From NCBI GenBank assembly GCA_028023455.1, contig JAQFVV010006216.1:3800877-3864876 (forward strand): DNA of 64,000 nt. Direction: 5' to 3'. Both the position numbers and the translations under genes were made by a program. The DNA comes from Epiperipatus broadwayi (lineage: Eukaryota; Onychophora; Udeonychophora; Euonychophora; Peripatidae). Below are positions 45,705 through 56,458 of this stretch, piece after piece; the first letter of the stretch is position 1; every line of letters begins with the position of its first letter. Below the pieces are notes generated by a model that was given only the letters and a program-made list of their open reading frames with translations, made no database searches and was not told where the DNA came from.

Positions 45705-45865
45705 CCCAGTGTAACAATACACAATGTATCGAAGCCTCTAATTAATCTTGCTCTTAGGAAAAAAAACTAATTAGCCTCATTAAAAAAAAAATTGAAGGAC
45801 TCAGAGGATTTGAACCAACCCTCAGATATAAATATATCAAATTTCTACTATATGTTGCCTTTGAC

Positions 45866-45938
45866 AGAATAGCTCAGTCGGTAGAATGTTTGCCTTAAAT
45901 TTGATATTCAAAAATCTAAAGGTGCGAGTTCAACTTCT
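45866..45938 (+). ncRNA. tRNA-like module in PLE 5' terminal repeat
   Basis: AGAATAGCTCAGTCGGTAGA (A-box/D-arm-like) and GGTGCGAGTTCAACTTC (B-box-like) lie ~50 bases apart. The anticodon arm is replaced by an AT-rich hairpin. It could act as a Pol III promoter relic. Confidence 0.6.
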
Positions 45939-45972
45939 AAGTGAATATTGTCACTGTGCATATAGGCCAGCA

Positions 45973-46016
45973 ACACCTGAAGAAGAGTGGAGAATAATAC
46001 TACTCTAAACATTGTG
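45973..46016 (+). ncRNA. Hammerhead-like motif, PLE 5' terminal repeat (G12 changed)
   Basis: ACAC, CTGAAGA, stem II GAGTGG/CTACTC, then TAAAC where GAAAC is expected, and ATTGTGT. The altered GAAA box predicts inactivity. Confidence 0.55.
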
Positions 46017-46539
46017 TAATTACTCACCTGTATTGACTATTTGTATGTTATTACTAACAAGTTGTTTGTATTTGGAAAGTTTAAATAAAAGTTTAAAATT
46101 TCTATACATTCAACATTCATTCATAAATGATGGAAATAGTCCAACATATCATATTTTATAATATACCATCATTACAAACCTTTAGACAACACTAAGTACT
46201 TGGTATGGACCTGATGCTATGTTGAAATTTAGACATTATGAAAAATTATGTCTAAAACTGGCTAAAGTAGAAAATCATTTAACTTTCTTATGTAAATGTA
46301 AATCAGAAGAGATCATACCTAAGGTTTTGCAATTAAAATCTCATATTCCCTCCAAGAGAGCTGAGAAAATTATTCAGTGAGCAAATGAGGGCATATTGAG
46401 AGAAAGTATAAAGGTTCAGCAGTTTACCAAGTATCAAAAATTGGGATCTATTATAAATGTGGAATCATTTTTACAAAACAAAAGTTACAGATGAAGATTT
46501 CTCAAGAATTTGTCTAGCAGTGAACAGATCATATTATTG

Positions 46540-48402
46540 TAAGCCACATGGAAAATAAAAGAACTTCAGAAGAAGCTTGTAAATCTACATGGGCAAGTCA
46601 AAATACTGCAATTAGTCTATCCTCATCATCAGTAAAAAATCTTAGTTCTAAGCACCTTACCGATTGTAAGTTATCAATTCTTAAAAAAGGTTTGAATTTT
46701 GCCATTACTCCATCTACTGTCCCACTATTGGATATAATGGCAGCCACTGATGAGATGATCCAAAACTTGGACTCCAGAAGAAGTGGCAGAGTTACACTGG
46801 AGAGTAAAAAGGACACTTGAAAAACATCACGTGCATAAGCAGAAGTCAAACATTTCATGTGATGAAAGGAAAGCTATTAAATCTCTCACACAGGATACAT
46901 CTATAATCATTCTTCCTGATGACAAAGGTAACACTACAGTTGTAATGGATAAAACTGATTATGATAACAAAATACAAGGCCTTCTCACAGCAGGCCTATA
47001 CAAAAAGTAACAAAAAAATCCAATTCAATACAGAGGTAAAACTACAAGCATTACTCCGGAAGCATCATGGGTATTTCAGTGTTTCAGAAAAAAGAAAATT
47101 TAACTTCATATTTCAGCAATATTTCTCACCTGTATGGATTGCCTAAAATCCATAATATTTCATTAAGATCTATTGTTAGTTTAAGAAATTTCATTATGTC
47201 AGAATTTGTCAGTCCATTAGCACACAGGACACAGACTTTCATCAGATATTCTAAGTACTTTGTAGAATTGGTCAGGAACATGAAAATAGAAAGAACTACA
47301 TTTTGGTAAGGTTTGATATGGAAAATCTGTTTATAAATGTACCATGTGATGAGGAATTGTCTATTGTAAGGAAAAGGTTATATTACGATAATAGTCTACA
47401 AACTAGAACAGCTCTACCTATTGATAGTGTAATGGAATTATTAACAATCTGTATAACAACAACATACTTTCAATATAACTCAGAATTCTTCCAACAAAAT
47501 CAAGGGGTGGCCATAGGATCATCACTGTCACCCTTGCTCAGCAACATTTACATGGAAGAACTTAAAACCACAGCCATAAATACTACTCTATGTCCACCTA
47601 AAGTGGGGCTTTGATAGGTTGATGATAAATTTGTGGTATGGCCACATGGCAAGGTAAAATTACAGTCATTCTGGATGAACATTAACAATATATCTCCTAC
47701 AATTAAATTCATGAGCAAAAATTAGCATTCTTGGATGTTCTTGTGACAAGACTCTCTCAGGGCAAAGTAAAAACAACAGTGTATAGAAAACCAACACACA
47801 CTGGCAAATACTTAGCATATACATCCAATCATACAACAAGGAATTGTACTATTACAATGGAACAGAGCAAAAGGAGTTTGTTAAGAAACTAGTGATTTGG
47901 AAAAAGATAAGATTCACATAGAACAAATGCTTATGAAGAATGTTATCCATCACCAGTCATCAGGAAAACCTTCAATAGACAACACAAAGAGACACTAAAA
48001 GAGAAAAACAATTATTGGTACAGTAGTGTATCCATTCATACCAGGAATAGCAGACAAATTAAAGAAAATCTGCAGTTAAACTGGAAATACTGAAAAACAA
48101 AAACTGCATTTATGAAATACCATGTGAATGTGGAAGGAAATACATTGGTGAGACCTGTTGCCCTGTTAAACTGTGATTGAAAGAGCACAAACTAATGGTT
48201 AAAACAGAAAAAACAGATGTATCTACCATAGCAGATCATGTTTGTACTAATGACCATACGTTTAAGTGGGAAAATACAAAGATATTGAATAAAGAGAAAA
48301 AAATGCATAGAAGAAAATTCAAGGAAGCTGCTCATGTGACAATGATAAATAATATGTCAATCCAGTGTAGCAACACACAATGTATGGAATCCTCTAATTA
48401 AT
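46540..48402 (+). pseudogene. Penelope-like RT plus GIY-YIG endonuclease, broken frames
   Basis: Order of motifs: NLSSKHLTDCKLSILKKGLN (46635), TSIIILPDDKGNTTVVMDKT (46895), SHLYGLPKIHNISLRSIVSL (47125), VRFDMENLFINVPCDEEL (47305, first catalytic D), RTALPIDSVMELLTICITTT and GVAIGSSLSPLLSNIYMEEL (47505), then VDDKFVVWPHG (47620), where two stops replace the residues just before V-D-D. The nuclease follows at 48090: KNKNCIYEIPCECGRKYIGE (GIY-YIG type). The frame 48177-48401 closes the protein. At least four frame breaks make it non-functional. Family: Penelope, known to pair RT with GIY-YIG. Confidence 0.9.
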
Positions 48403-48790
48403 CTTGCTTTTAGGAAACAAATACTAATTCAGCTTGTTTAAAAAAAAAATTGAAGGACTCGGGAGGATTTCAACCAACCCTCATATATAAATATATAAAA
48501 TTTCTACTATACATTACCTTTGACAGAATAGCTCAGTTGGTAGAGCGTTTGCCTTAAATTTAATTTTCAGGAATGTAAAGGAGCAAGTTCAACCTCTAAG
48601 CGAATATTGTCACTGTGCATATAGGCCAGCAACACCTGAAGAAGAGTGTAATTACTAATCTGTATTGTCTATTTGTGTGTTATTACTAACAAGTTGTTTG
48701 TATTTGGAAAGTTTAAATTGAAGTTTAAAATTTTCTACACATTCAACATTCACTCATAAATGATGGAATAGTCCAACATATCATACCTAG
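48350..48790 (+). repeat. PLE 3' terminal repeat (pLTR), ribozyme core deleted
   Basis: Direct copy of 45705-46195. After CTGAAGAAGAGTG (48627-48648) it jumps to TAATTACTAATCTG, missing ~26 bases that contain the stem II loop and GAAAC. It ends near CATATCATACCTAG at the TSD. Confidence 0.85.
48525..48600 (+). ncRNA. tRNA-like module in PLE 3' terminal repeat
   Basis: AATAGCTCAGTTGGTAGAGC followed by AGCAAGTTCAACCTC; same layout as at 45866. Confidence 0.6.
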
Positions 48791-48805
48791 TGAAAAAATA
48801 TTTTT

Positions 48806-49203
48806 AACATTACTACTAATTTGCTTCCATTATATTTCATAATGAAATCACATAATCGTTCTTAAAAAGAATATTGAATTATCTTTTTAATTAGTAGCAA
48901 GTTAATGTTATTAACTTTTATAATATCAGTAGTACAATATTGTTTGTAAATACGAGGATTTTTTTCTCTCAGATCGTTGAGAATCTGTTGTAGGATTCAT
49001 TTTTAAAAAGTTGTTTAAGAAAGAGCAGCTTATAGCATTGTAAAAAAACTACAGTATTTTGAGTATATGGACGCTATTTCAAAATATCTGCAGCAATATG
49101 TTTAAAGCAACAAAAAGAGAACAAATATTTGTTTACTTTAATATTTTCTTATACATATGTTTCTATATTTAATGTTATTGATAGGATTATAAATAATTTC
49201 ATG
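48806..49203. other. AT-rich spacer
   Basis: No supported feature. Confidence 0.6.
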
Positions 49204-49463
49204 CTCTATAGCAGGGATGTCCAATCTTTAACTTGACATGAGCCAGTTGAGAATTTAAAAAAAATTGAGGAGCCACAATTATATATTGCATTTTTCATAT
49301 TACATTTATAAACATAATTCACAAACTAAAAAAAAAAACTAGTGTAATATGTTAAAAAGAAAAAAAATGTAAATACATTTTATTTATATTTATTTATTAA
49401 AAATTTGGTAACATACATATAAATTACAATTACAGGAAAAGTATATTTTAATTATTTTATTTA

Positions 49464-50980
49464 GATGACATCATGGTTGTGCTTCCCACCATTAAATACC
49501 TTCCCCATCTCATGAACATATTAAACAGAAATACAGTGAAACTTGGCCTACAAATAAATTTTAACAAATCTTCCATCTGGAAGATAATGTCTGGTAAACA
49601 AATTAACTCTCCCTTTTCTGCAAAACCCCAAAGATACCTAGGTTTCCCAATCTACAAAACTCCAACTGCAATGGCAAGAGAGATTCAAGATGCAATCCTC
49701 CATTTAACTGAAGCCATCACCACTTCACTCTCTAGAATTTACCTTTCATTATATGGAAAGGTTGGCCTCCTCAACATGAACATAATGTTAAAAATCTCAT
49801 ATTATCTTCCATTCGTTAAAATGTCTAAACAGTTTCAAAATAAAATTAACCGATTATGCACCAAACTTCTCTGGAGAGGAAGGACAGTTGCTATTAGCTT
49901 GCGAGGTATCCAACGATCATGCAGGTTCAATGGACTGTCATTCCACTCAATACAAGCAATCATTTTACAGAAAACCCACAACACTCTACATAATCTGATC
50001 CTCTCCTGTGGATACTCTAACATTATTAAAAAAATTATACCGACAGATCGTCCTCCACCCTCTTCCAGTTCATGGATAGCATCCCTAATACAACACCTAC
50101 AACTTTATAACCCGATAATACCCTTTAACCTTAACCAAAAAATCACCTTATGGGAAGCATACAATATAATCAACTATAATCAACAACTCATTAAAACCAG
50201 CCTAAAAGTAACCAACCAAAGACTCATTATACACTTCAAAAGATGGAGTCTGGAACCCAAATTCCTTGACTTCATCATTAAAATAAATCTTAATGCGCTA
50301 CCCACGAATTGGTTTCTTTATCATCGAAGAGGTTTTACCAGCATTGACCCTATATGTGGTCTGTATGCTCGTGAAGATGAAACCATAGACCATATTATAC
50401 ACCGGTGCCCAAGACTTAAAACTCTGAAAGATATAATTATAATCAATTCCAACATAAGACCTGATATGATTTTCTCACTTGAAAATGCCATTCATAATGG
50501 ATTTTTTTCAATAATAAGGCTTTCTACCTTTGTCCTTTATTCCATATGGATAGTGAGATGCAAAAGTCTCATGGAATTACCCCTGCCACAAATCATACCA
50601 TTGTTTTATCAAACGCTCAAAAAAATCAAGAAACGTGACTAGCTCCTTGCCTCCAGTAAAGTCTTTGCTGACACCTGGTCTTTAATTGCTCTTTCCTTTT
50701 CCTGATTATCAATTCCCACCTACCCAGCATTATAGAATAGTCAATTATAAAAGAAAATATTCATGTTTATATTAAAAATGCTAATACCATTAAACAAGTT
50801 CTTAGAATCTCTTCACTATACCTAACCACATAAGAGTATAACATTGTGCTCTCATAACATAATCTAGCCAGATGACAAATAGAACATTATATAATCATAT
50901 TATTGTACAATTTATTCATTTATTTATCCATTATTAGTATGTAATCACTATTTATTGTTAATAAAATTTTTATTGAAATG
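49464..50980 (+). mobile_element. Young 5'-truncated L1-like LINE with 14-bp TSD
   Basis: AATTATTTTATTTA flanks it at 49450-49463 and 50981-50994, a perfect 14-bp TSD. It starts at the RT catalytic box and ends soon after an AATAAA signal near 50960, without a long poly-A. It lies wholly within a hAT MITE, so it is younger than the MITE. Confidence 0.9.
49473..50642 (+). pseudogene. L1-like LINE C-terminal ORF, 389 codons, uninterrupted
   Basis: The frame has no stop over 389 codons and is open further upstream to the Y-L-D-D box (49458-49469). Segments: RYLGFPIYKTP (RT palm end), KVGLLNMNIMLKISYYLPFV and KINRLCTKLLWRGRTVAISL (thumb region), RPPPSSSSWIASL, KFLDFIIKINLNALPTNWFL, and ICGLYAREDETIDHIIHRCP, a C-terminal zinc module with the second cysteine replaced by tyrosine. 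Endonuclease and most of RT are absent because of 5' truncation, so it cannot transpose itself. It is far better preserved than its relatives at 11-13 kb and 34 kb. Confidence 0.85.
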
Positions 50981-51188
50981 AATTATTTTATTTAATGTGA
51001 AACCTGACACTGCATATCGTTATCGTTTGTATTGTAAAAATGTTTATTTTTTAGTGTGTATATGTGGCGTCAAGAAATATAAAATATTTTATCAATTTTT
51101 CCTGAAGAGTGCAATGCGAGCCACATTAAACGGTTGTGCGAGCCACATGTGACTCGCGAGCTACGTGTTGGGCATCCCTGCTCTATAG

Positions 51189-51685
51189 AATGGATTATAT
51201 GCTTAAAAGTAAAAGCATTTAGTTAATAATAATATATTATTATTATTTTCCTCTTTTAAAAAACAGTGACATTAAATATAAGAGTTAAAAAGGATAGCTT
51301 ATACATTTTTTTTAATGATGACATTAAATATAGATGAAATTTATAAATGAAAATATAAATTCAAAATGAATTGAGTGAAAGAATACCCACTATTAAAACA
51401 AGTTTAAAAATGAAATAGAACAAAGAACATTTAAAGTATAAGATAAATAAAACTATAGAAAAAAGAAAAAGAAATTTAAATACCTTGTATTGAATTAAAA
51501 TATTAAAATAAAGAATTTCTAGTTTGTCATTTGCTTTTATTATGGACATCTTTAAGATTGTATAATTCTTTATATGCCATTAACTACACATTATCATTAG
51601 TAATTATTTTATTGGCTAAAATTATTTAATATTGAAATTACTATATGTATTAATAAAAAATTATATGATTGAATAAAAATAATTG
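51189..51685. other. AT-rich spacer
   Basis: No supported feature. Confidence 0.6.
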
Positions 51686-52925
51686 AACAGGAAATATCTG
51701 AAGCTTCCAATGAATTATATAATGTAAATATACTCTCAAGAGACAGATAATACCACTTTTTTAGCATTTTTTGTTATTTATGCTTAGTTTATTTATGTAA
51801 TTTTAAGTGAAGGAGTGAAATTGATCTATTGATTGCATATTATAGAATAAATGATAAAAATCACCATTTAAATATTCAGAGAATCAAAACAAGCTTTAAT
51901 TGTAACCTTTAAATATAAAACGAAAAGTCAAGTTTTTAATGTATGTAAATAATAAATAACTCAAATTATATATAACTAAACAGGAAGTAACCGAAGCTTC
52001 CAATGAAATATATACTGTAAATAAACTCTCAAAAGTCAGGTGATACTACCTGTCCTTTAGTATTTGTTGTTATTTGTTTAATTTATTTATGCAATTTTAA
52101 ATGAGGTAGTGAATTTGATCTATTGATTCTATGTATTTGTAGACTAAATAATAAAAATCACCATTTAAATATTCAGACGATCAAAGCTGAGCTATAGTTT
52201 TAACAACCTCTAAATGAAATACATATAATCAATACATATAATTCCCTCCCTCATTTATAATTACATAAATAAAATAAACATAAATAACAACAAATGCTAA
52301 AGAACAAGTGGTATTATCTGTCTTTTGAGAGTTTATTTACATTATATAACTCGTTGGAATCTTCAATTACTTCCTATTCACATATAGAATAAATAATAAG
52401 AATCACCACTTAAATATTCAGAAGATCAAAGCGAAGCTTTAGTTGTAACAACCTCTAAATATGAAATAAAAACCCAGTTTTTAATGTATGTGAATAGGAG
52501 GTAACTAAAGCTTCCAATGAGTTGTATAACTTAAATAAAGTATCAAGAAACAGATGATACCATCTATTCTTTAGCATTTGTTGTTATTATGTTTAGTTTG
52601 TTTATGTAAGTTTAAATAAGGGAATGAATTAGATGTATTGATGATATGTATTTTACATTTAGAGGTTGTTAAAACAAAAGCTTAGCTTTGATCCTCTGAA
52701 TATTTAAATGGTGATTCTTATCATTTGTTATATAAATACATATGATCAACCAAATTGAGTCCCTCCTTTAAAATTGTGTAAATAAACTAAGCATAAATAA
52801 TAACAAATGCTAAAGGACAGGTGAGTAACATCTGTATTTTGAGAGTTTATTTATGTTATATAATTCATTGGAAGCTTCAGTTATTTTCGATTTAGTTATA
52901 CATAATCTGAGTTATTTATTATTTA
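51686..52925. repeat. Cluster of alternating direct and inverted ~300-bp repeats
   Basis: GAAGCTTCCAATGA(A/G) occurs on the plus strand near 51701, 51993 and 52508 and in complement near 52872 (TTCATTGGAAGCTTC), with a weaker complement near 52351. TCACCA(T/C)TTAAATATTCAGA, TAGCATTTGTTGTTATT and CTCTAAAT blocks accompany each. I count about three plus and two minus partial units. No protein coding sequence. Confidence 0.8.
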
Positions 52926-53444
52926 CATAGATTGAATAAAAGATGATTGAAACTGATCATCTTTTTAAATAGCACTTATAGCAGTTAATCAACACTATTA
53001 AATCAGCATAGATGAGTTATATTTTATTTAATTAAGATATAGTAGTATATGCAATAGTGATTAAATTATATTGTGTTACTAAAAAGATCAATACTGATAA
53101 ATGACAAGATGTACAAAAAATACTTTGTGGATTAAAATTGAAAACTAAGAAAATAAAAATAAATGGAGATTTTAAAATCATGTAGATTTTACAGATGTTA
53201 TTTTTGAAAATAATGGTTTTGAGCTTCTAGAAAAATTACAATAATTTTTTTTTTCTAAATAGAAAAATTACAAGAATTGTCAGATAAATGTAAGAAAGTA
53301 AGAAAAAAATTGATGATTATGAATTAAGAGATATCAACTATAAATATCTTGATCAGATAAAAAATGAAATTAATCAGAGAACTAAGCTTGTAGTAATTTT
53401 GATGAAATTAATTTAACATTAAATGGAAATATGCTTATTATTTG
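52926..53444. other. AT-rich spacer
   Basis: No supported feature. Confidence 0.55.
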
Positions 53445-54175
53445 CCTAAAGGTTTGTAATGATGATGTATTAGATGTGATAATATGTTGAACTATTTCCA
53501 TAATCTATCATTAAATGTTGAATGTCTGGAAAATTTTAAACTTTATTTAAACTTTTCAAATACAAACAATTGTTATTAATAACACACAAATAGACAATAC
53601 AGGTTAGTAAATTACACAATGATTTGATTAGTATTATTCTGCACCCTTCTTCAGATGTTGCTGGCCTCATCAGTGATAATATTAGCATAGGAGTTGAACT
53701 TATATCTTTAGATTATTAAAATATTGAATATTAAAGCATCACTCTTAACCAACTGAGCTATTCTGTCAAAGGCAACAGTCAGTAGAAATTTCATATTTTT
53801 ATTTATGAGGATTGATTCAAATCATGCTGATCCCTCAAACTTTTTTAATACTTTTTTCTAAGAGCAGAGTTAATTACAGGCTTCAGGCATTATGTACTGC
53901 CAAACTCTGTTGACTTATATAATTATTTTCCAGTCATATGAGCAGCTTTTTTAAATTTTCTTCTTTGCATCTTTTTCTCTTTATCCAATATTTTTGTATT
54001 TTTCTAATCAAATATACATTCATTAGTACATACATAGTCAGCTATTATTGACCCATTTGGATTTTCTTTTTTAACCATTAGTTTGTTTTTTTCAATGGCT
54101 GTTCAATAGGGCAACAGGTCTTACCAATACACTTTTTTCCACATTCACATGATATTTTATAAATGTAGTTTTTGT
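53445..54175 (-). mobile_element. 5'-truncated PLE fragment, minus strand
   Basis: From 53450 the outer terminal repeat (CCTAAAGGTTTGTAATGATG), then CTTCTTCAG (hammerhead-like complement), then AACCAACTGAGCTATTCTGT (tRNA-like complement), then the protein end. Near 54165-54110 the minus strand reads KNYIYKISCECGKKCIGKTC, a GIY-YIG start. The RT is missing. It is more diverged than the 44-48 kb copy. Confidence 0.8.
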
Positions 54176-54279
54176 AATATAATTGAAAAGAAAAGTGTTT
54201 AATAGATGTATTTTACCAGTTATGAATCTAAGATTTAAACACTTAATAGAAGATTAACACAAAAACTTCAGATCACTTA

Positions 54280-54605
54280 ACAAAATACAGTGCGATGTAG
54301 GTTGAAAATGAAAGAAAGGATCAAAGTAAAGTATGTGGATAAGAAAATGATATTATTGACATAAAGTAAAAGTACTAAGAAACTAAAATGGAGTGGTTTA
54401 GACATTTTCTAGAATAAATTACAATATATGAACAGTTAAAGTTTTAAACAAAACTCCAAGATATTGTAAAAGATCTAGAAAAAAGACTTCGTGTAAGTTG
54501 GATAGTTGATATAAATAAAATTGTTGACGTAATGTGGAGAAGAGAATTGATGGACCAGAGAACCTGGATTAAACTATTAGACTTTGTCATTTTGCAATGG
54601 ATCTA
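54280..54605 (+). pseudogene. LINE C-terminal scrap (RTE-like)
   Basis: A KLKWSG stretch near 54382 and DLEKRLRVSWIVDINKIVDV then RRELMDQRTWIKLLDFV near 54470-54590 match the G-R-P-x-x-R-W-x-D-D-I and D-R-x-x-W-x-x-L tail of RTE-type LINEs. Only the tail is recognisable. Confidence 0.5.
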
Positions 54606-55317
54606 CAATAGTTAAAAGTAATGATAACAAATGTATACAATGTTTGAGATCTAAATTAATAATTTAATCCCAAAAATCCAAATCCTATTAAAAAATCTTG
54701 ATCATTAAGATATTTCAATGCTCTACATTTATTATGTTCAATTATTTTATTAATAAACATGATTTATTTTAAATTGTACTTAAAGTTTAGCCTTTTTATT
54801 TAAATCGGATTGTTATCATATTCATAAATAGAAAATTATTCGTGTAAACTCAGCAATATATTTTCTATAAAGAAGAAGAAAGTTTCATTTCATCTCTATC
54901 TTCTCCTTTTTACTATCGACTCTTAAATTTTTAATAAATGACAAATAATAATTGACTTCCTTTATAATACTTCTAACCATATAATCTTATAAGCATTTTA
55001 ATTAAAGTATATTCCTTTATATGTCTTTTATATTTACATCTATAGATAATAATTTGAATATTAATTATTTTAGTAGACTTCCAAATTCATTTTAGTTATT
55101 GAAAAATATTACCTGCTGATTTAATTAAATTAAGAAATTTTTTTTTAGCATCTGTTATCTTATAGTTTTTGTTTGTTTGTTATTTAAAATATCAATGTCT
55201 GACTATTCTTTTGTGTTATAAACAAAATGGAAAAAAAAACTTCTCTTTTCTAGATGTATCCGTTAAAGAGCGATTTTCTTTTAACCTATGAAACATTGAA
55301 ATTACTTCAATTTAACA
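54606..55317. other. AT-rich spacer
   Basis: No supported feature. Confidence 0.55.
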
Positions 55318-55722
55318 ATGAGGGTATATCAAAATCAAAAATGGAGATCCTCTTCAAATGGAATTGTGTTTCAAGGGATTCATTATTCTTCTAATAATTA
55401 TTATCTTCTTAAAACCCCCAGATTTACATTAACTAATGATAGAATGCATTCTACAGATAGTGTGGCTTTTTTTGTTTCAAATAATCTTGTAAAGCAACCA
55501 ACTATTGAAGAGAGTTCAAATGATATTGCAATGACCATTCAGTTATATAATTTTTGCATATGCAATGTTAGCAATCCCATCATACAAATCGACCCTATTC
55601 TCTCCTTCCAAATCATTCTGAACCATTGCTATATATATATATTCATACAGAAAATTTTCAATTTCATAGTAAAACAGGCAAAATTCTCCATATGTATAGC
55701 TACTCAATACAAGCCAGAATAA
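55318..55722 (+). other. Unrecognised 134-codon open frame, doubtful
   Basis: Starts MRVYQNQKWRSSSNG. It shows no domain I recognise, no signal peptide and no upstream or downstream partner. Its last ~17 codons lie inside the hammerhead family B repeat that begins at 55671, so the stop is repeat-derived. In this AT-rich context a 134-codon frame is long but could be chance or a remnant of an unrecognised element. Confidence 0.25.
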
Positions 55723-56458
55723 TCAATGGATGCGAGAAGGCTTGTGCATAAAATTCCCATCTAGTCCCTACTCATCCAATATCCCCAAACTAGTTTCTGA
55801 CTTGTAGCTTTTATCAGTGAAGAGTCTTGGATCTGAGAACACTGCACCTAAATTTTAGGATCTAATGCAACCCTCCACCAGCCACTTTTTATCTCTATTT
55901 AACTACAAAACTATGAGTCCTAAATTGAAAACACTATAATATTTTCAATTCAAGCTCATTAGCTTATATAGTCATATAGGTCTGAACTCAGTTTAGGATT
56001 TATACATTTTGGTGTCTTTGTTTTTTTAATAACCATAGCCACCACTATCCTATTAGGCAAGATTGGTTTTAAGCCAATAAATATCACATGATCACTATTT
56101 CTTATGCTTATAACTTATTAAAACAGGCAAAACCCTCCATACATATTGCCACTTAATGCAAGCCTGAGTAATCAATAGATGCCAGAAGGCTTGTGCATAA
56201 AATCCCCATCTACTGCCTGCTCATACAAAATCCCAGACTAGATTCTGGCTTGTGGCCTTCATCAATGAGGAGCCTTGGATCTGAGAGCACTGCACCTAGA
56301 TCCTAGGATTTAATGCAACCCTTCAGCAGCCACCTTTTATTTCTACATAACTACAAACCTAGTCCTAAATTGAAAACACTATAATATTTTCAATTCAAGC
56401 TCATTAGTTTATATAGTCATATAGGTCTAAACTCAGTTCAGGACTTATGTTTCTTAAT
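55671..56458 (-). repeat. Hammerhead repeat family B, two tandem units (minus)
   Basis: AAAACAGGCAAAA begins at 55671 and again at 56120, giving a 449-bp unit; the second unit is cut near 56458. Minus-strand ribozyme blocks lie at about 55783-55824 (core CTGATAA, one changed base; GAAAC and TAGT kept) and 56231-56271 (core TTGATGA; GAAT instead of GAAA; TAGTC kept). Head-to-tail dimers of a hammerhead repeat are typical of retrozymes. Confidence 0.8.

Larger units (their letters stand above)
45705..46195 (+). repeat. PLE 5' terminal repeat (pLTR)
   Basis: Direct repeat of 48350-48790: CACAATGTAT, TCTAATTAATCTTGCT, the tRNA-like block, GGCCAGCAACACCTGAAGAA and CAACATTCA(C/T)TCATAAATGA appear in the same order. 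It extends past the 3' copy with ATACCATCATTACAAACC, the full outer end. Confidence 0.85.
44468..48790 (+). mobile_element. Composite Penelope-like element (inverted copy plus full copy)
   Basis: A minus-strand 5'-truncated PLE (44468-45704) is joined head-to-head to a plus-strand PLE with terminal repeats on both sides (45705-48790). The outer flanks share TGAAAAAATATT(A/T)TT (44453-44467 and 48791-48805), a 15-bp TSD with one mismatch, so the whole 4.3 kb probably inserted as a unit. Inverted partial copies at one end are known for Penelope elements. Confidence 0.85.
49212..51180. mobile_element. hAT element with perfect 8-bp TSD, interrupted by a LINE
   Basis: Begins CAGGGATGTCCAATC and ends in TTGGGCATCCCTG; these form imperfect terminal inverted repeats of hAT type. 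CTCTATAG flanks it at 49204-49211 and 51181-51188. Removing the LINE (49464-50980) and one TSD copy leaves roughly 440 bp, so it is a MITE without transposase. Subterminal GAGCCACA / TGTGGCTC blocks are repeated near both ends. Confidence 0.9.
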
